Below, one piece after another: positions 12,457 to 22,900 of a stretch of 64,000 nucleotides of DNA. The DNA comes from Neostapfia colusana. Taxonomy: Eukaryota > Streptophyta > Magnoliopsida > Poales > Poaceae. Where the stretch lies: the NCBI GenBank assembly GCA_030760725.1, contig JASWHV010000005.1, positions 96,168,622-96,232,621 on the forward strand, read 5' to 3'. The translations under genes were made by a program, and so were the position numbers. How positions within the stretch are numbered: position 1 is the stretch's first letter; every line of letters starts with the position of its first letter. The notes beneath the pieces were generated by a model. It searched no databases, was not told where the DNA came from, and was given only the letters and a program-made list of their open reading frames with translations.

Positions 12457-13783
12457 TATGTAAGTATAAATATGAACACCAAAGTAGGAATCATACACAT
12501 ATAAATAAAAGTGTGTGCAAGCCACAGATCAACACACAAAGTAACCACAACACATATAATGGTGAATGAATTTCATAAATATGAATGTGTGGTTTGTATG
12601 AAGTGTAAGTGTGAACTATGTCTTATGATTGTTGTTTTTCTTTTGCTATGTGTGATGGTATGAAGTAGAACCTGTTCAAGAGCAAGTTATTCCTTTCCAA
12701 GATCAGGACTACCCATTTCAAGAGCAGCAAGAAGGAGGCAAGTGTCCTTGACCACTTTTATCCTATGCTAGGATATGTAGATAGAGTTATTTGCATTTGT
12801 CAAATGAAAGATGAAACCCATGCTAGGAAAGTTTCCCTAGAATTGCATTACCTTGTTTCCTTGTAGCTTGGGTTGGGATTTATTTTGTCATGTCATTTAT
12901 TTACATGCATTTGCTTAGCCATGCTTAGAATGGGATATTTGGGAAATGAGATCATCAGTTTATAATACCATACTCTTGAATGAGCTATTGTGAGTTATGT
13001 AGAGGTAGGGATCAAGGCAAGTTGGATGTTTTGGTTGTGTGCTGGGTGCACGAGACTTGGGTTTGTGTTTAGTACTTGCCTGGATCCTAAGGACCGGTTC
13101 ATGGAGCATGTAACCCGGCTTTACAGTGCCAACCACATGCTGAGATGGGGCAGCTTGGCCAATTAATTAGGTGTATCCCCGGCGTAGTATGGGTGTGTTG
13201 GATGGTGCGGGGAGTAGGTGTCAGCTGGACTACCATATGAACCGCAAGGCTCAAGAGGGGGCCACTGCAGCGGGGTTGGAGCCTCTTGTATGCTGTTAGG
13301 GGTGAAACCTCAGTGGGCCCACGCTCGTCGGGAATCCCTTTGTAAAGGCTTTGTAGTGATCTCTTGGCCGCACACCTGGGAAGTGTGAATGTGGAACGTA
13401 GCCACTGGCATAATGGAGGTTCTTTTAGTCCACCCGGCAACGGGGGATGAAATCACTACTTGTGGGTACAGTGGTACAAACTCTGCAGAGTCAAAACTGT
13501 CTTGACAGCCGTGCTCACGGTTAAGAGCGGCCTGGACTTATTCATGATTAGAGGAGTGAAGGTTTTTGGGAGTTGTGGATGTTAAGCGGGGAGCTTAACA
13601 TTGGAAATGATGTTCTGGTTATTTGGTTATGATGATGGGATGGGAGATTGGGACCATTTCACCTGTGTAGTAATGTAGGTGCTTAATAAGCTAAGGTGAT
13701 AGGTATTAATTGCGTAGTGCTTTAACCATGAGTTCAACCTCTCCTTGTTCTAGCCATGCATGATATAATTTTCCCACACTTGC

Positions 13784-13802
13784 TGAGTACCATTGGTACT
13801 CA
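13784..13802 (+). other. Conserved LTR stem-loop (C 5' LTR)
   Basis: TGAGTAC - CATTG - GTACTCA, a perfect 7-bp stem with a 5-nt loop, about 340 bp before the LTR 3' end. B LTRs have the same stem with a different loop. A LTRs have the stem TGAGC/GCTCA at the same distance. Confidence 0.6.
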
Positions 13803-14148
13803 ACCTTGCATATTTGTTGGTTTATATTGCTGCTCAGGTCAAGATAATGAGGTGGTGTATAATGACCAAGATTTTGGACCCGAGGAAGGTTTTTGAGGTT
13901 CATGAAGACCCCCGGGCAACGCCTGTGATGGAGCCCTAAAGAATAATATTCCGCTGCTAGTTTATTTACTTATGATGAAGCATTTGTGTCCATTGAGACA
14001 TTTGCGATGTAAGACTTATTTATATTCGACACCTGGCTTGTAATAAATGATGCTTCACTATTTGTCATCACATGTATGAGAAAATGATCCTGGCATACAT
14101 GTGATATTCACTTGGTTGTTTCTTCGGAAAAACCGGGTGTGACAGAGG

Positions 14149-14161
14149 TGGTATCAGAGCC
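14149..14161 (+). other. Primer binding site of C
   Basis: TGGTATCAGAGCC, complementary to the 3' end of plant initiator Met-tRNA, four bases after the 5' LTR. It primes minus-strand DNA synthesis. Confidence 0.9.
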
Positions 14162-14362
14162 AAGGTTGCCCGTAGGAACGTGGACCTAGGTAGAAATGGA
14201 CGTATTTAAGGGCCCTATTTTCTTAAAAACTATTTTCCAAAGGTGTGGGTGGAAAAAGTGTTATTAAAGGAGTCATTTTCTTCATCTTACCCCAACTTTC
14301 ATTCAAAATAGGATTTTTGTTTGAGATTTTATCTAACCTAATTTTAAATTCTTTTGTTTTAG

Positions 14363-15142
14363 ATGGTTCGCATGATTCGCACCGCTCGTAAGTCCACGGG
14401 AGGGAGAGTTCCCGTAGTTGCCCTTGCTGAAAGAGAGGAGAGTCGTCCAGTGACGTACCTTTCCTACGGATTGGCAGTAGGAGATTTGTTGCGCCGTCTT
14501 CGACGTATGCTCGAAGCCGCCGGCAATACGGGCAAGCTCATCATCCACTATAACTCCACCAGGACCATCCGTGAGAAGAGGGAAGAATGGAGTTCGGAGA
14601 TGAGGATTATACACGAGAATCAGCTGCTTAAGATCCACCACTCTCCAGCTTGTCGAGCAACACAAGTTGACGCGGAGAGAGATGTCACTTGGGAGGCCAT
14701 CACCTGCCAGAGTCACATCTATCGTCGCCACTTGGACAAAACTGAGTACATGTATGTCCTCCAACGTGAGAGTGGTACTACGGAGTACAAGTACCCACCG
14801 GTGCAGCAAGGGACTTCCCATGAGCACATGGACTTGTGCTTGGAGGATGCTGCTATGCTCAGCACTCGACTGCAGGAGTGTCAACAAGAACTTCAGGATG
14901 TCCGAGACACTCTGAAGGAGACGGAGGCATTGCTGCGAGCTTGCTTAAAGACGAGAGAAAGAGGAGATGGGAATGAACTGTGTGTCACCGTAAGTGATCC
15001 ATGGACCCCTGACTCCCCGGATCGCCGAGCAATCAGGCGTCGTCGCACTTCTCCACCAGCAGCCTCCCCACCCAAAGCAGAGTCAGAAGGTAGCCGAAAT
15101 GAGGAGGAAGATCCCGAGGAGCCAGCTCAAGAGGATGAGTAG
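14363..15142 (+). CDS. Extra ORF upstream of gag (orf0-like)
   Basis: A 259-residue protein with no recognised enzyme domain. The N-terminal part is basic. Residues about 155-195 look like a coiled coil (LSTRLQECQQELQDV and onward, heptad-spaced L/V). The last 30 or so residues are very acidic after a Pro/Ser/Arg stretch. It lies between PBS and gag on the same strand, in a different frame from gag-pol, with 302 bp between them. An extra ORF here is known for rice RIRE3 and RIRE8 and has no settled function. It is fully open, which suggests it was maintained until this insertion. F carries a remnant with a similar coiled-coil and acidic tail. An unknown RNA- or particle-related role is conceivable but unproven. 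Confidence 0.75.
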   Translation: MVRMIRTARKSTGGRVPVVALAEREESRPVTYLSYGLAVGDLLRRLRRMLEAAGNTGKLIIHYNSTRTIREKREEWSSEMRIIHENQLLKIHHSPACRATQVDAERDVTWEAITCQSHIYRRHLDKTEYMYVLQRESGTTEYKYPPVQQGTSHEHMDLCLEDAAMLSTRLQECQQELQDVRDTLKETEALLRACLKTRERGDGNELCVTVSDPWTPDSPDRRAIRRRRTSPPAASPPKAESEGSRNEEEDPEEPAQEDE

Positions 15143-15444
15143 TGTAGAGTCTTTCCCCTAGCTAGCAAGAGGTCGAGTAGTCGAGTCGTTACGTATTTAA
15201 TGGTGTGATAATGCTTGGTGTGTGACGTGAGTTGTGGAAGCCATGAGCAAGTGTCCACAGCCTCGTCTTCAGATTGTTTTGCTTTGGTGTGTGAACCCAC
15301 AGGAAATAATAGTGCATTTATTGGGTGTGAGATATAAAACCCTCGTAAGATTTTAACAAAACTTCAACACTTCAAAGTACAAACAAGTGAAAGTAGTAAG
15401 ATGATACTAGATGCTTTCAAATTAACATTTGTTGATTCTGCCAG
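15143..15444 (+). other. Spacer between orf0 and gag-pol of C
   Basis: 302 bp with no gene-like frame. Translation of gag-pol on a full-length RNA would need reinitiation, internal entry or a spliced RNA. I could not identify a convincing splice pair. Confidence 0.4.
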
Positions 15445-18400
15445 ATGGCCGGAAGAGGAAAAGGACGTGCTGCCAACCCCGCCAACAACAATGATGAGGC
15501 ATGCAACTCTCATCTTTCTGGAGGCCAGAACCGGGGTGGTCGCCGTGAAGAAGTTGATCCTCTCCACCAAATGCTGGAGAATCAAAATCAGCTCATCCAG
15601 AACTTGACTCAAGTAGTGGCCAACTTGCATCAAGTTCCACCTCCACAAGCTGCACCACGCCAACCAAGGTTGAGTGAGTTTCTAGGAACTCAACCTCCAA
15701 AGTTTGCAAGTGCTGCTGAACCTCTGGAGGCAGATGATTGGCTGAAGACCATTGAAAGTAAGATGAGAATCATACAATGCCAAGGGTATGAGAGGGTGCT
15801 GTTTGCCTCTCATCAATTGCAGGGACCTGCTGCTGATTGGTGGACCGCCTACGTGGCCGCCCATCATGACCCTGAGAGCATCACTTGGGAAGAGTTCAAG
15901 CGTAGCTTCCGCAACCATTACATCCCAAGGGGTGAACTCAAAAACAAGAGGAAAGAGTTTTTGGGACTGCAGCAGGGAAACATGACGGTGAGGGAATACC
16001 TCACTAAATTCACTCAACTATCCCGTTATGCTCCACGAGACATAGAGACAGATGAGCAGAAACAAGATTGTTTCGTGGAAGGACTTACCGCAGAGATGCA
16101 GTGTGCAATGTCCTCCAATGAGTATGAAAGCTTTCAAAAGATGGTGGACAGAGCATTTGTGGTGGAAAGGAAGCTGAAGGCCCTGGAAAATGAGAATAAG
16201 AGGAAGGCTGGGTGGTCACATCAAGCCTCAGGGAGCAACACCCGCCCACGTATGATGCAGCAACCTACGGGGCAGACGAGCCGTGCTGCGGTACCCTATT
16301 CAGCACCAAGAGGGTACAACCCAAACTACAGGCCTCCCGCAGCACCAGCACAGCCGCAACGTCAGTTTGTACAACAGCCTCGCCCCGCATATCCACCTCG
16401 ACCAGCAGTGCAAGGACCCCCAAACCAACCCCAAGACAACAAGGGCCAAGCATCTAAAATTGGGGTGCAATGTTTCAGCTGTGGTGAAGTGGGGCACTAC
16501 GCCCATAAGTGTCCAAAGAAGAAGCCCACGCAGCCACAGCAGCAGAACGTAATGAGAGGACGGGTGAACCACGTCACTATGGAGGAAGCACAAGAGGCAC
16601 CCGACGTGGTAGTTGGTAAGTTTCCTGCCAATTTACACCTTGCAACTCTGCTGTTTGATTTTGGTGCTACCCATTCGTTCATTGCTCAAGGGTTTGTTAA
16701 GAAGCATGACCTAGCAACCACACAAATGAACCATATGCTAGCGGTAAATTCTCCAGGTGGAGAAATAAGGACAAGACAAGTGTGTCCCAAAGTGAACCTA
16801 GACATTAATGGGGTAGTATTTACCGCTAACCTCATAGTGATCGATTCACAAGGGATAGATATTATTTTGGGTATGGATTGGTTGACCAAACATAAAGGAA
16901 TCATCCATTGTTCGACCAGAACGGTGGAACTAACTCACCCTAGTGGCACAAGAGTAAAGTTCATAACGATACATGAGCCTAGGAGGGACATTAAATTAAA
17001 TCAAGTGGAGGTGAAAGTTGAGGAAATCAGGACTATCAGGGAATATCCAGATGTTTTTCCGGAGGAGTTGCCAGGAATGCCTCCCGACCGTGACGTGGAA
17101 TTCGCAATCGAGCTAGTACCGGGAACAGCCCCGATATACAAGAGACCTTATCGAATGGACTCCAAGCAGCTAGAAGAGCTCAAGGATCATTTGAGGGAAT
17201 TGACGGAAAAGGGGTATGTTCGCCCTAGTTCCTCACCATGGGGAGCTCCGGTAATATTTGTGCCTAAGAAAGATGGAACTCAAAGGTTATGCGTGGATTA
17301 CCGTGCCTTGAATGAGGTGACCATCAAGAACAAGTATCCATTACCCCGCATTGAAGACTTGTTTGATCAGTTGAGGGGAGCTTGCGTGTTCTCGAAGATT
17401 GATCTCCGGTCGGGATACCACCAACTCAAGATAAGGCAATCTGATATTCCCAAGACAGCTTTCGTATCTCGGTACGGACTGTATGAATACACTGTCATGC
17501 CTTTCGGGCTAACCAATGCCCCGGCATATTTCATGTACCTCATGAACAAGGTATTCATGGAATATCTGGACAAATTTGTGGTGGTTTTCATAGATGATAT
17601 TCTCGTCTTCTCCAAAGATGAAGAAGAACATGAGAAACATCTAAGGTTGGTGTTACAAAGGCTGAGAGAACACCAACTATATGCCAAGTTGAGCAAGTGT
17701 GAGTTTTGGCTAAAGAGAGTTCCCTTTTTAGGGCATATAATCTCGGAGGGAGGAATCTCCGTAGATCCCGCCAAAATCGAAGATATCCAGAAATGGAAAA
17801 CCCCTGAAAATGTCGGGGAAGTTCGAAGCTTTTTGGGATTGGCTGGATACTATCGACGGTTTATTGAGGGATTCTCCAAGATCTCGAGACCTCTCACCAA
17901 ACTATTGGAAAAGGGAATCACATTCACCTGGACGCCACAGTGCGATACGAGCTTTCAGGAGCTAAAGAAGAGATTGACAACAGCCCCCGTGTTGGTTATG
18001 CCAGATATGCAGAAGAATTTCACGGTGTACTGCGATGCCTCTGGAAACGGGTTGGGATGTGTTCTCATGCAAGAGGGACATGTCGTGGCATATGCATCCC
18101 GGCAGCTTCGGAAGCACGAGAAGATCTATCCTACACATGACTTAGAACTAGCTGCAGTGGTACACGCGTTGAAAATTTGGCGGCACTATTTGATGGGGAA
18201 GAGGACAGAGATATATACGGATCATAAGAGTTTGAAGTACATATTCACACAGCCAGATCTCAACCTTAGACAAAGGAGATGGTTAGAGCTAATCAATGAC
18301 TTTGATGTAGGCATCAACTATCATCCCGGGAAAGCAAACGTCGTGGCCGATGCCTTGAGTCGGAAAGTGCAGGTCAATAAGTTGAGCTTGAAGGATATGC

Positions 18401-19866
18401 CTGCAGAATTGAAGGACGAGGTTATAAGGCTCAATCTATGTCTAGTAAATAGTGGTGAAGCCATCGCCATGGAAGTGGACTCCACACTTGAGCGAGACAT
18501 ACGCGAGGGACAAAAGAATGATGAGAAGGTACAAGAGATCAGACAGCTCATCAAGGAAAATAAAGCTCCTGGTTTTAGAGAGGATGAACAAGGAACGGTG
18601 TGGCACGGGAAAAGGATCTGTGTGCCAGAAGTAAAGGAGATTCGTAAATTAATTTTGAAGGAGGCGCACGATTCCGACTATTCCATTCATCCTGGGAGTA
18701 CGAAGATGTATCAGGACCTCAAAAGCAGGTATTGGTGGTATGGCATGAAGCGAGATGTCGCGGAACATGTTGCCCTATGTGACACATGTCAGTTGGTGAA
18801 AGCTGAACATCAACGACCCGCGGGATTATTGCAACCACTCAAAGTGCCTGAATGGAAGTGGGAAGAAATCAGCATGGATTTTGTCGTGGGATTGCCTAGG
18901 ACCCAATCCGGGTATGATTCAATATGGGTCATTATTGATAGGCTAACCAAGGTAGCTCATTTCATCCCGGTGAAAGAAAGCTACAGCGGATCCAAATTGG
19001 CAGAATTGTACATGTCAAGGATTGTGTGTTACCATGGAGTGCCAAAGAAGATAGTGTCGGACCGAGGGACACAGTTTACCTCGAGGTTTTGGCACAAGTT
19101 GCATGAAACCATGGGAACCCATCTGAATTTCAGCTCTGCCTATCATCCCCAAACTGACGGGCAGACGGAGAGAACCAATCAGATCCTTGAAGATATGTTA
19201 AGGGCATGTGCACTCAAAAACAATAGGAGTTGGGACAAAAACTTACCGTATGCGGAGTTTTCCTATAACAACAGTTATCAAGCTAGTATGAAGATGTCAC
19301 CGTTTGAAGCTTTGTATGGAAGGAAGTGCAGAACTCCCCTATTTTGGAACCAAACAGGAGAAAGTAAAGTGTTTGGTCCCCAAGTGCTACAAGAAGCCGA
19401 GGCAAAGGTGCGGGAGATTCGCAACAACTTGAGGATAGCACAGACACGCCAGAAGAGTTATGCTGATGTACGAAGAAGAGAGCTCGTTTTCAACGTGGGA
19501 GACTATGTTTATCTCAAGGTGTCCCCTATCAGAGGACTTCGTCGGTTCAAGGTGAAAGGGAAGTTGTCACCTCGATACATCGGACCCTTTCAAGTTTTGG
19601 AAAGAAAAGGCGAAGTGGCGTACCAACTAGAGTTGCCGGTTCATCTGTCGGACGTGCACGATGTGTTCCATGTGTCGCAACTCAAGAAATGTCTGAGGAC
19701 GCCTGAGGAGGTGTTACCCATGAACGAAGTGGATGTAGCTGAGGATTTGTCTTATGCCGAGCAACCATACAAGATTTTGGAGACAATGGAACGCCTCACC
19801 AGAAATAAGAGAATCAGGATGTGCAAGGTGCAGTGGAAACATCACTCAGAAGAGGAAGCCACCTAG
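15445..19866 (+). CDS. gag-pol: C gag-pol polyprotein, uninterrupted
   Basis: 1473 residues in one frame. The gag capsid region is at about 77-200 (WLKTIESKM, WWTAYVA, FRNHYIP), with a CCHC zinc knuckle at 343-356 (CFSCGEVGHYAHKC). The protease motif at 405-407 is DFG, where the family has DSG. Reverse transcriptase spans about 550-800 with the catalytic box FIDD at 715-718. RNase H is at about 861-975 (YCDASG; TDHKSLKY). The integrase zinc finger is H1075, H1082, C1112, C1115, and its DD35E triad is D1145, D1206, E1242. A chromodomain is at about 1440-1473. Start ATG at 15445 opens MAGRGKGR. The stop TAG at 19864 replaces a conserved Trp codon, and 15 sense codons follow before the next stop at 19912. 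All catalytic residues except the protease Ser/Thr position are intact. Confidence 0.95.
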   Translation: MAGRGKGRAANPANNNDEACNSHLSGGQNRGGRREEVDPLHQMLENQNQLIQNLTQVVANLHQVPPPQAAPRQPRLSEFLGTQPPKFASAAEPLEADDWLKTIESKMRIIQCQGYERVLFASHQLQGPAADWWTAYVAAHHDPESITWEEFKRSFRNHYIPRGELKNKRKEFLGLQQGNMTVREYLTKFTQLSRYAPRDIETDEQKQDCFVEGLTAEMQCAMSSNEYESFQKMVDRAFVVERKLKALENENKRKAGWSHQASGSNTRPRMMQQPTGQTSRAAVPYSAPRGYNPNYRPPAAPAQPQRQFVQQPRPAYPPRPAVQGPPNQPQDNKGQASKIGVQCFSCGEVGHYAHKCPKKKPTQPQQQNVMRGRVNHVTMEEAQEAPDVVVGKFPANLHLATLLFDFGATHSFIAQGFVKKHDLATTQMNHMLAVNSPGGEIRTRQVCPKVNLDINGVVFTANLIVIDSQGIDIILGMDWLTKHKGIIHCSTRTVELTHPSGTRVKFITIHEPRRDIKLNQVEVKVEEIRTIREYPDVFPEELPGMPPDRDVEFAIELVPGTAPIYKRPYRMDSKQLEELKDHLRELTEKGYVRPSSSPWGAPVIFVPKKDGTQRLCVDYRALNEVTIKNKYPLPRIEDLFDQLRGACVFSKIDLRSGYHQLKIRQSDIPKTAFVSRYGLYEYTVMPFGLTNAPAYFMYLMNKVFMEYLDKFVVVFIDDILVFSKDEEEHEKHLRLVLQRLREHQLYAKLSKCEFWLKRVPFLGHIISEGGISVDPAKIEDIQKWKTPENVGEVRSFLGLAGYYRRFIEGFSKISRPLTKLLEKGITFTWTPQCDTSFQELKKRLTTAPVLVMPDMQKNFTVYCDASGNGLGCVLMQEGHVVAYASRQLRKHEKIYPTHDLELAAVVHALKIWRHYLMGKRTEIYTDHKSLKYIFTQPDLNLRQRRWLELINDFDVGINYHPGKANVVADALSRKVQVNKLSLKDMPAELKDEVIRLNLCLVNSGEAIAMEVDSTLERDIREGQKNDEKVQEIRQLIKENKAPGFREDEQGTVWHGKRICVPEVKEIRKLILKEAHDSDYSIHPGSTKMYQDLKSRYWWYGMKRDVAEHVALCDTCQLVKAEHQRPAGLLQPLKVPEWKWEEISMDFVVGLPRTQSGYDSIWVIIDRLTKVAHFIPVKESYSGSKLAELYMSRIVCYHGVPKKIVSDRGTQFTSRFWHKLHETMGTHLNFSSAYHPQTDGQTERTNQILEDMLRACALKNNRSWDKNLPYAEFSYNNSYQASMKMSPFEALYGRKCRTPLFWNQTGESKVFGPQVLQEAEAKVREIRNNLRIAQTRQKSYADVRRRELVFNVGDYVYLKVSPIRGLRRFKVKGKLSPRYIGPFQVLERKGEVAYQLELPVHLSDVHDVFHVSQLKKCLRTPEEVLPMNEVDVAEDLSYAEQPYKILETMERLTRNKRIRMCKVQWKHHSEEEAT

Positions 19867-19914
19867 GAGCGGGAAGATGAGCTTAAGGCACAATTTCCGG
19901 AATTGTTTTCTTAG
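19867..19914 (+). pseudogene. Severed chromodomain tail of C
   Basis: In frame with gag-pol after the TAG at 19864-19866. It encodes an acidic chromodomain end (EREDEL near the start) and stops at 19912-19914. In A1, A3 and F the equivalent position reads ATWESE. Confidence 0.75.
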
Positions 19915-19945
19915 AAACACCAATCTCGAGGACGAGATTTCTTTT

Positions 19946-19959
19946 AAGGGGGGTAGAGC
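19946..19959 (+). other. Polypurine tract of C
   Basis: AA, six G, then TAGAGC, ending at the base before the 3' LTR. Confidence 0.85.
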
Positions 19960-22900
19960 TGTAACACCCCAAATTTTTAGTCAAGACTCAAATTTTGATT
20001 TAGAACCATAAACCATGTTCAGAGGGGAATTTAGAAATTTTTGGACGTATTGCATGTTTTGCAAAAATTCAAATTCAAACTGGAATTCAAATTATACTCA
20101 AAACAGAAATGAAATGAAAAAGAAAAAGGAAAGCCAGAAAAAAACTGGCCAGTGGGCCGAAACCCCAGCCGGCCCAGCTAACCCCCCCACGCAGCCCGCC
20201 CCCGCGCGCGCCGCTCTGCCCCTCGCTGACATGTGGGACCCGCCTGTCATCCCTAACCCCGCGACCCCGGACTCTCTCCCGCGCGCTCGATCGCAACCGA
20301 TCGGGAAATCGTGTTTTGCGGCCGAATTCTGGAACTAGCGGACTCCAACTCGATCACAACAGAACCACCGCCCTCCCCCGGCTATAAAACCCACCGATCC
20401 GATCAGTTTTTCGCACGCGATCGCCGATTTTCACTCCGGTGAGCACCGAGACTTCGCCGGTGAATTTTGGCCGATCTAAGCTCGGAAACTCTGATCTAAC
20501 TCGCTAGTTTTGATCCACCGCCTCCGGGGAACTTTGCAGGTGCAGAAAACCCGAAGACTTACGGTGCAAATCCAGCTCCGACGAGCTTCGCCGTGGTTTT
20601 GCCTCGGACCTCGCCGCCGAGCACTTTCCAGGACCCCCGAGCTCGAGAAAACCCCCGAGGTGAGATCCCTGACCTCCCCTCTACCGATCTAGGCCATAAG
20701 ATCACAGTTCTAGGCAGAATTCTCGAGGATCCGAAAGATTCCGGCGAGATCGCCGCTTCCCGCCGCCGTGCGCCGCCGGCAGCGCCGCCCGCGCTCGATC
20801 AGAGCGACGTGGCCGCTTGTGTGCCGTTTATTTTAAATCGCACGGTAGACTTTAAAACCCCGCGTACCGGTTCGATGTTATAATCTCAGCCGTCGGTTTA
20901 AAATCAGACGGTCCACGTCAGCCCCGCGTTATAAAGACTGGAATTCTTACGTGCTACCCCCTGGGGTTCTCTGGAATTGAGAGCTAGCCCCGGAAACTTC
21001 AGATCTAGCCCCTGGAACTCCAGAAAATCGTGTAAATTCATTTAAAAATCAGTTTTAGCCCCTGGACTTAATAGAAATTAGGAAAAACACCTCTGATAAG
21101 TGTAGCTAGACCCCTGGAAATTATGAAAATAATATTATAGACCCTGTAATGGGGTGAATTCATTATTTTAGCCCTGTTTAGTATTTAATTTAGAAAATTG
21201 AATATGTAACTAGTGTTTAAAAATTAAAAAGTGGGATAAACATAATTGTCAAAATTAATTAAAAACTTTCTCAGTACTTAGGAAACTTTGGAGTGAGATG
21301 AAAATATATTTTGGGCTGAAATGAATCTGTTTCATTTATTATTCACATTATTTAGTATAGGGACACATTTTTAAGTAAGGAATAGCTATAGAAAAATAGG
21401 GAAAATAATTATGAAATAGTTTACATCAGAGGCCAAGGTCAAAACATGTTATTAAATTATTTAGGACCAGAACCTATACTGTTTAGATGATGTGTATTAC
21501 TAATTTCATAATAAAATACACAATTGTGCATAGGAATATAAATCTGAAAATATAGCAACTAGTAAATGATAAATGGGGTTTTTAAAATACAAAGAATTCA
21601 GTTTAGGGTTGATAGAAATTATGAAGGCACATATGGAGAAGAAAAATACTTTTCTTACATACTTGGTAGTTTAATATAAGGAATTTATTTAAAACTGAAA
21701 TACACACATATATATATATATATAAATATAGTATGTAAGTATAAATATGAACACCAAAGTAGGAATCATACACATATAAATAAAAGTGTGTGCAAGCCAC
21801 AGATCAACACACAAACTAACCACAACACATATAATGGTGAATGAATTTCATAAATATGAATGTGTGGTTTGTATGAAGTGTAAGTGTGAACTATGTCTTA
21901 TGATTGTTGTTTTTCTTTTGCTATGTGTGATGGTATGAAGTAGAACCTGTTCAAGAGCAAGTTATTCCTTTCCAAGATCAGGACTACCCATTTCAAGAGC
22001 AGCAAGAAGGAGGCAAGTGTCCTTGACCACTTTTATCCTATGCTAGGATATGTAGATAGAGTTATTTGCATTTGTCAAATGAAAGATGAAACCCATGCTA
22101 GGAAAGTTTCCCTAGAATTGCATTACCTTGTTTCCTTGTAGCTTGGGTTGGGATTTATTTTGTCATGTCATTTATTTACATGCATTTGCTTAGCCATGCT
22201 TAGAATGGGATATTTGGGAAATGAGATCATCAGTTTATAATACCATACTCTTGAATGAGCTATTGTGAGTTATGTAGAGGTAGGGATCAAGGCAAGTTGG
22301 ATGTTTTGGTTGTGTGCTGGGTGCACGAGACTTGGGTTTGTGTTTAGTACTTGCCTGGATCCTAAGGACCGGTTCATGGAGCATGTAACCCGGCTTTACA
22401 GTGCCAACCACATGCTGAGATGGGGCAGCTTGGCCAATTAATTAGGTGTATCCCCGGCGTAGTATGGGTGTGTTGGATGGTGCGGGGAGTAGGTGTCAGC
22501 TGGACTACCATATGAACCGCAAGGCTCAAGAGGGGGCCACTGCAGCGGGGTTGGAGCCTCTTGTATGCTGTTAGGGGTGAAACCTCAGTGGGCCCACGCT
22601 CGTCGGGAATCCCTTTGTAAAGGCTTTGTAGTGATCTCTTGGCCGCACACCTGGGAAGTGTGAATGTGGAACGTAGCCACTGGCATAATGGAGGTTCTTT
22701 TAGTCCACCCGGCAACGGGGGATGAAATCACTACTTGTGGGTACAGTGGTACAAACTCTGCAGAGTCAAAACTGTCTTGACAGCCGTGCTCACGGTTAAG
22801 AGCGGCCTGGACTTATTCATGATTAGAGGAGTGAAGGTTTTTGGGAGTTGTGGATGTTAAGCGGGGAGCTTAACATTGGAAATGATGTTATGGTTATTTG

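Larger units (their letters stand above)
10685..14144 (+). mobile_element. C 5' LTR
   Basis: Starts TGTAACACCCC and ends GGTGTGACA. It is the same length as the 3' LTR (19960-23419, constant offset 9275). Differences seen: near 10891, 10913, 11548, 12433, 12540 and 13617. It holds a TATA box at 11107, a TA-rich microsatellite near 12430-12450 and a stem-loop at 13784. Small open frames in it (for example 13099-13440 on the minus strand) recur in both LTRs only because the LTRs are identical. Confidence 0.95.

Noticed and set aside
12328..13903. Several short frames repeated identically near 21603-23178
   Set aside because: They recur only because the two C LTRs are nearly identical. The protein text shows no domain, and one is a translated TA microsatellite.
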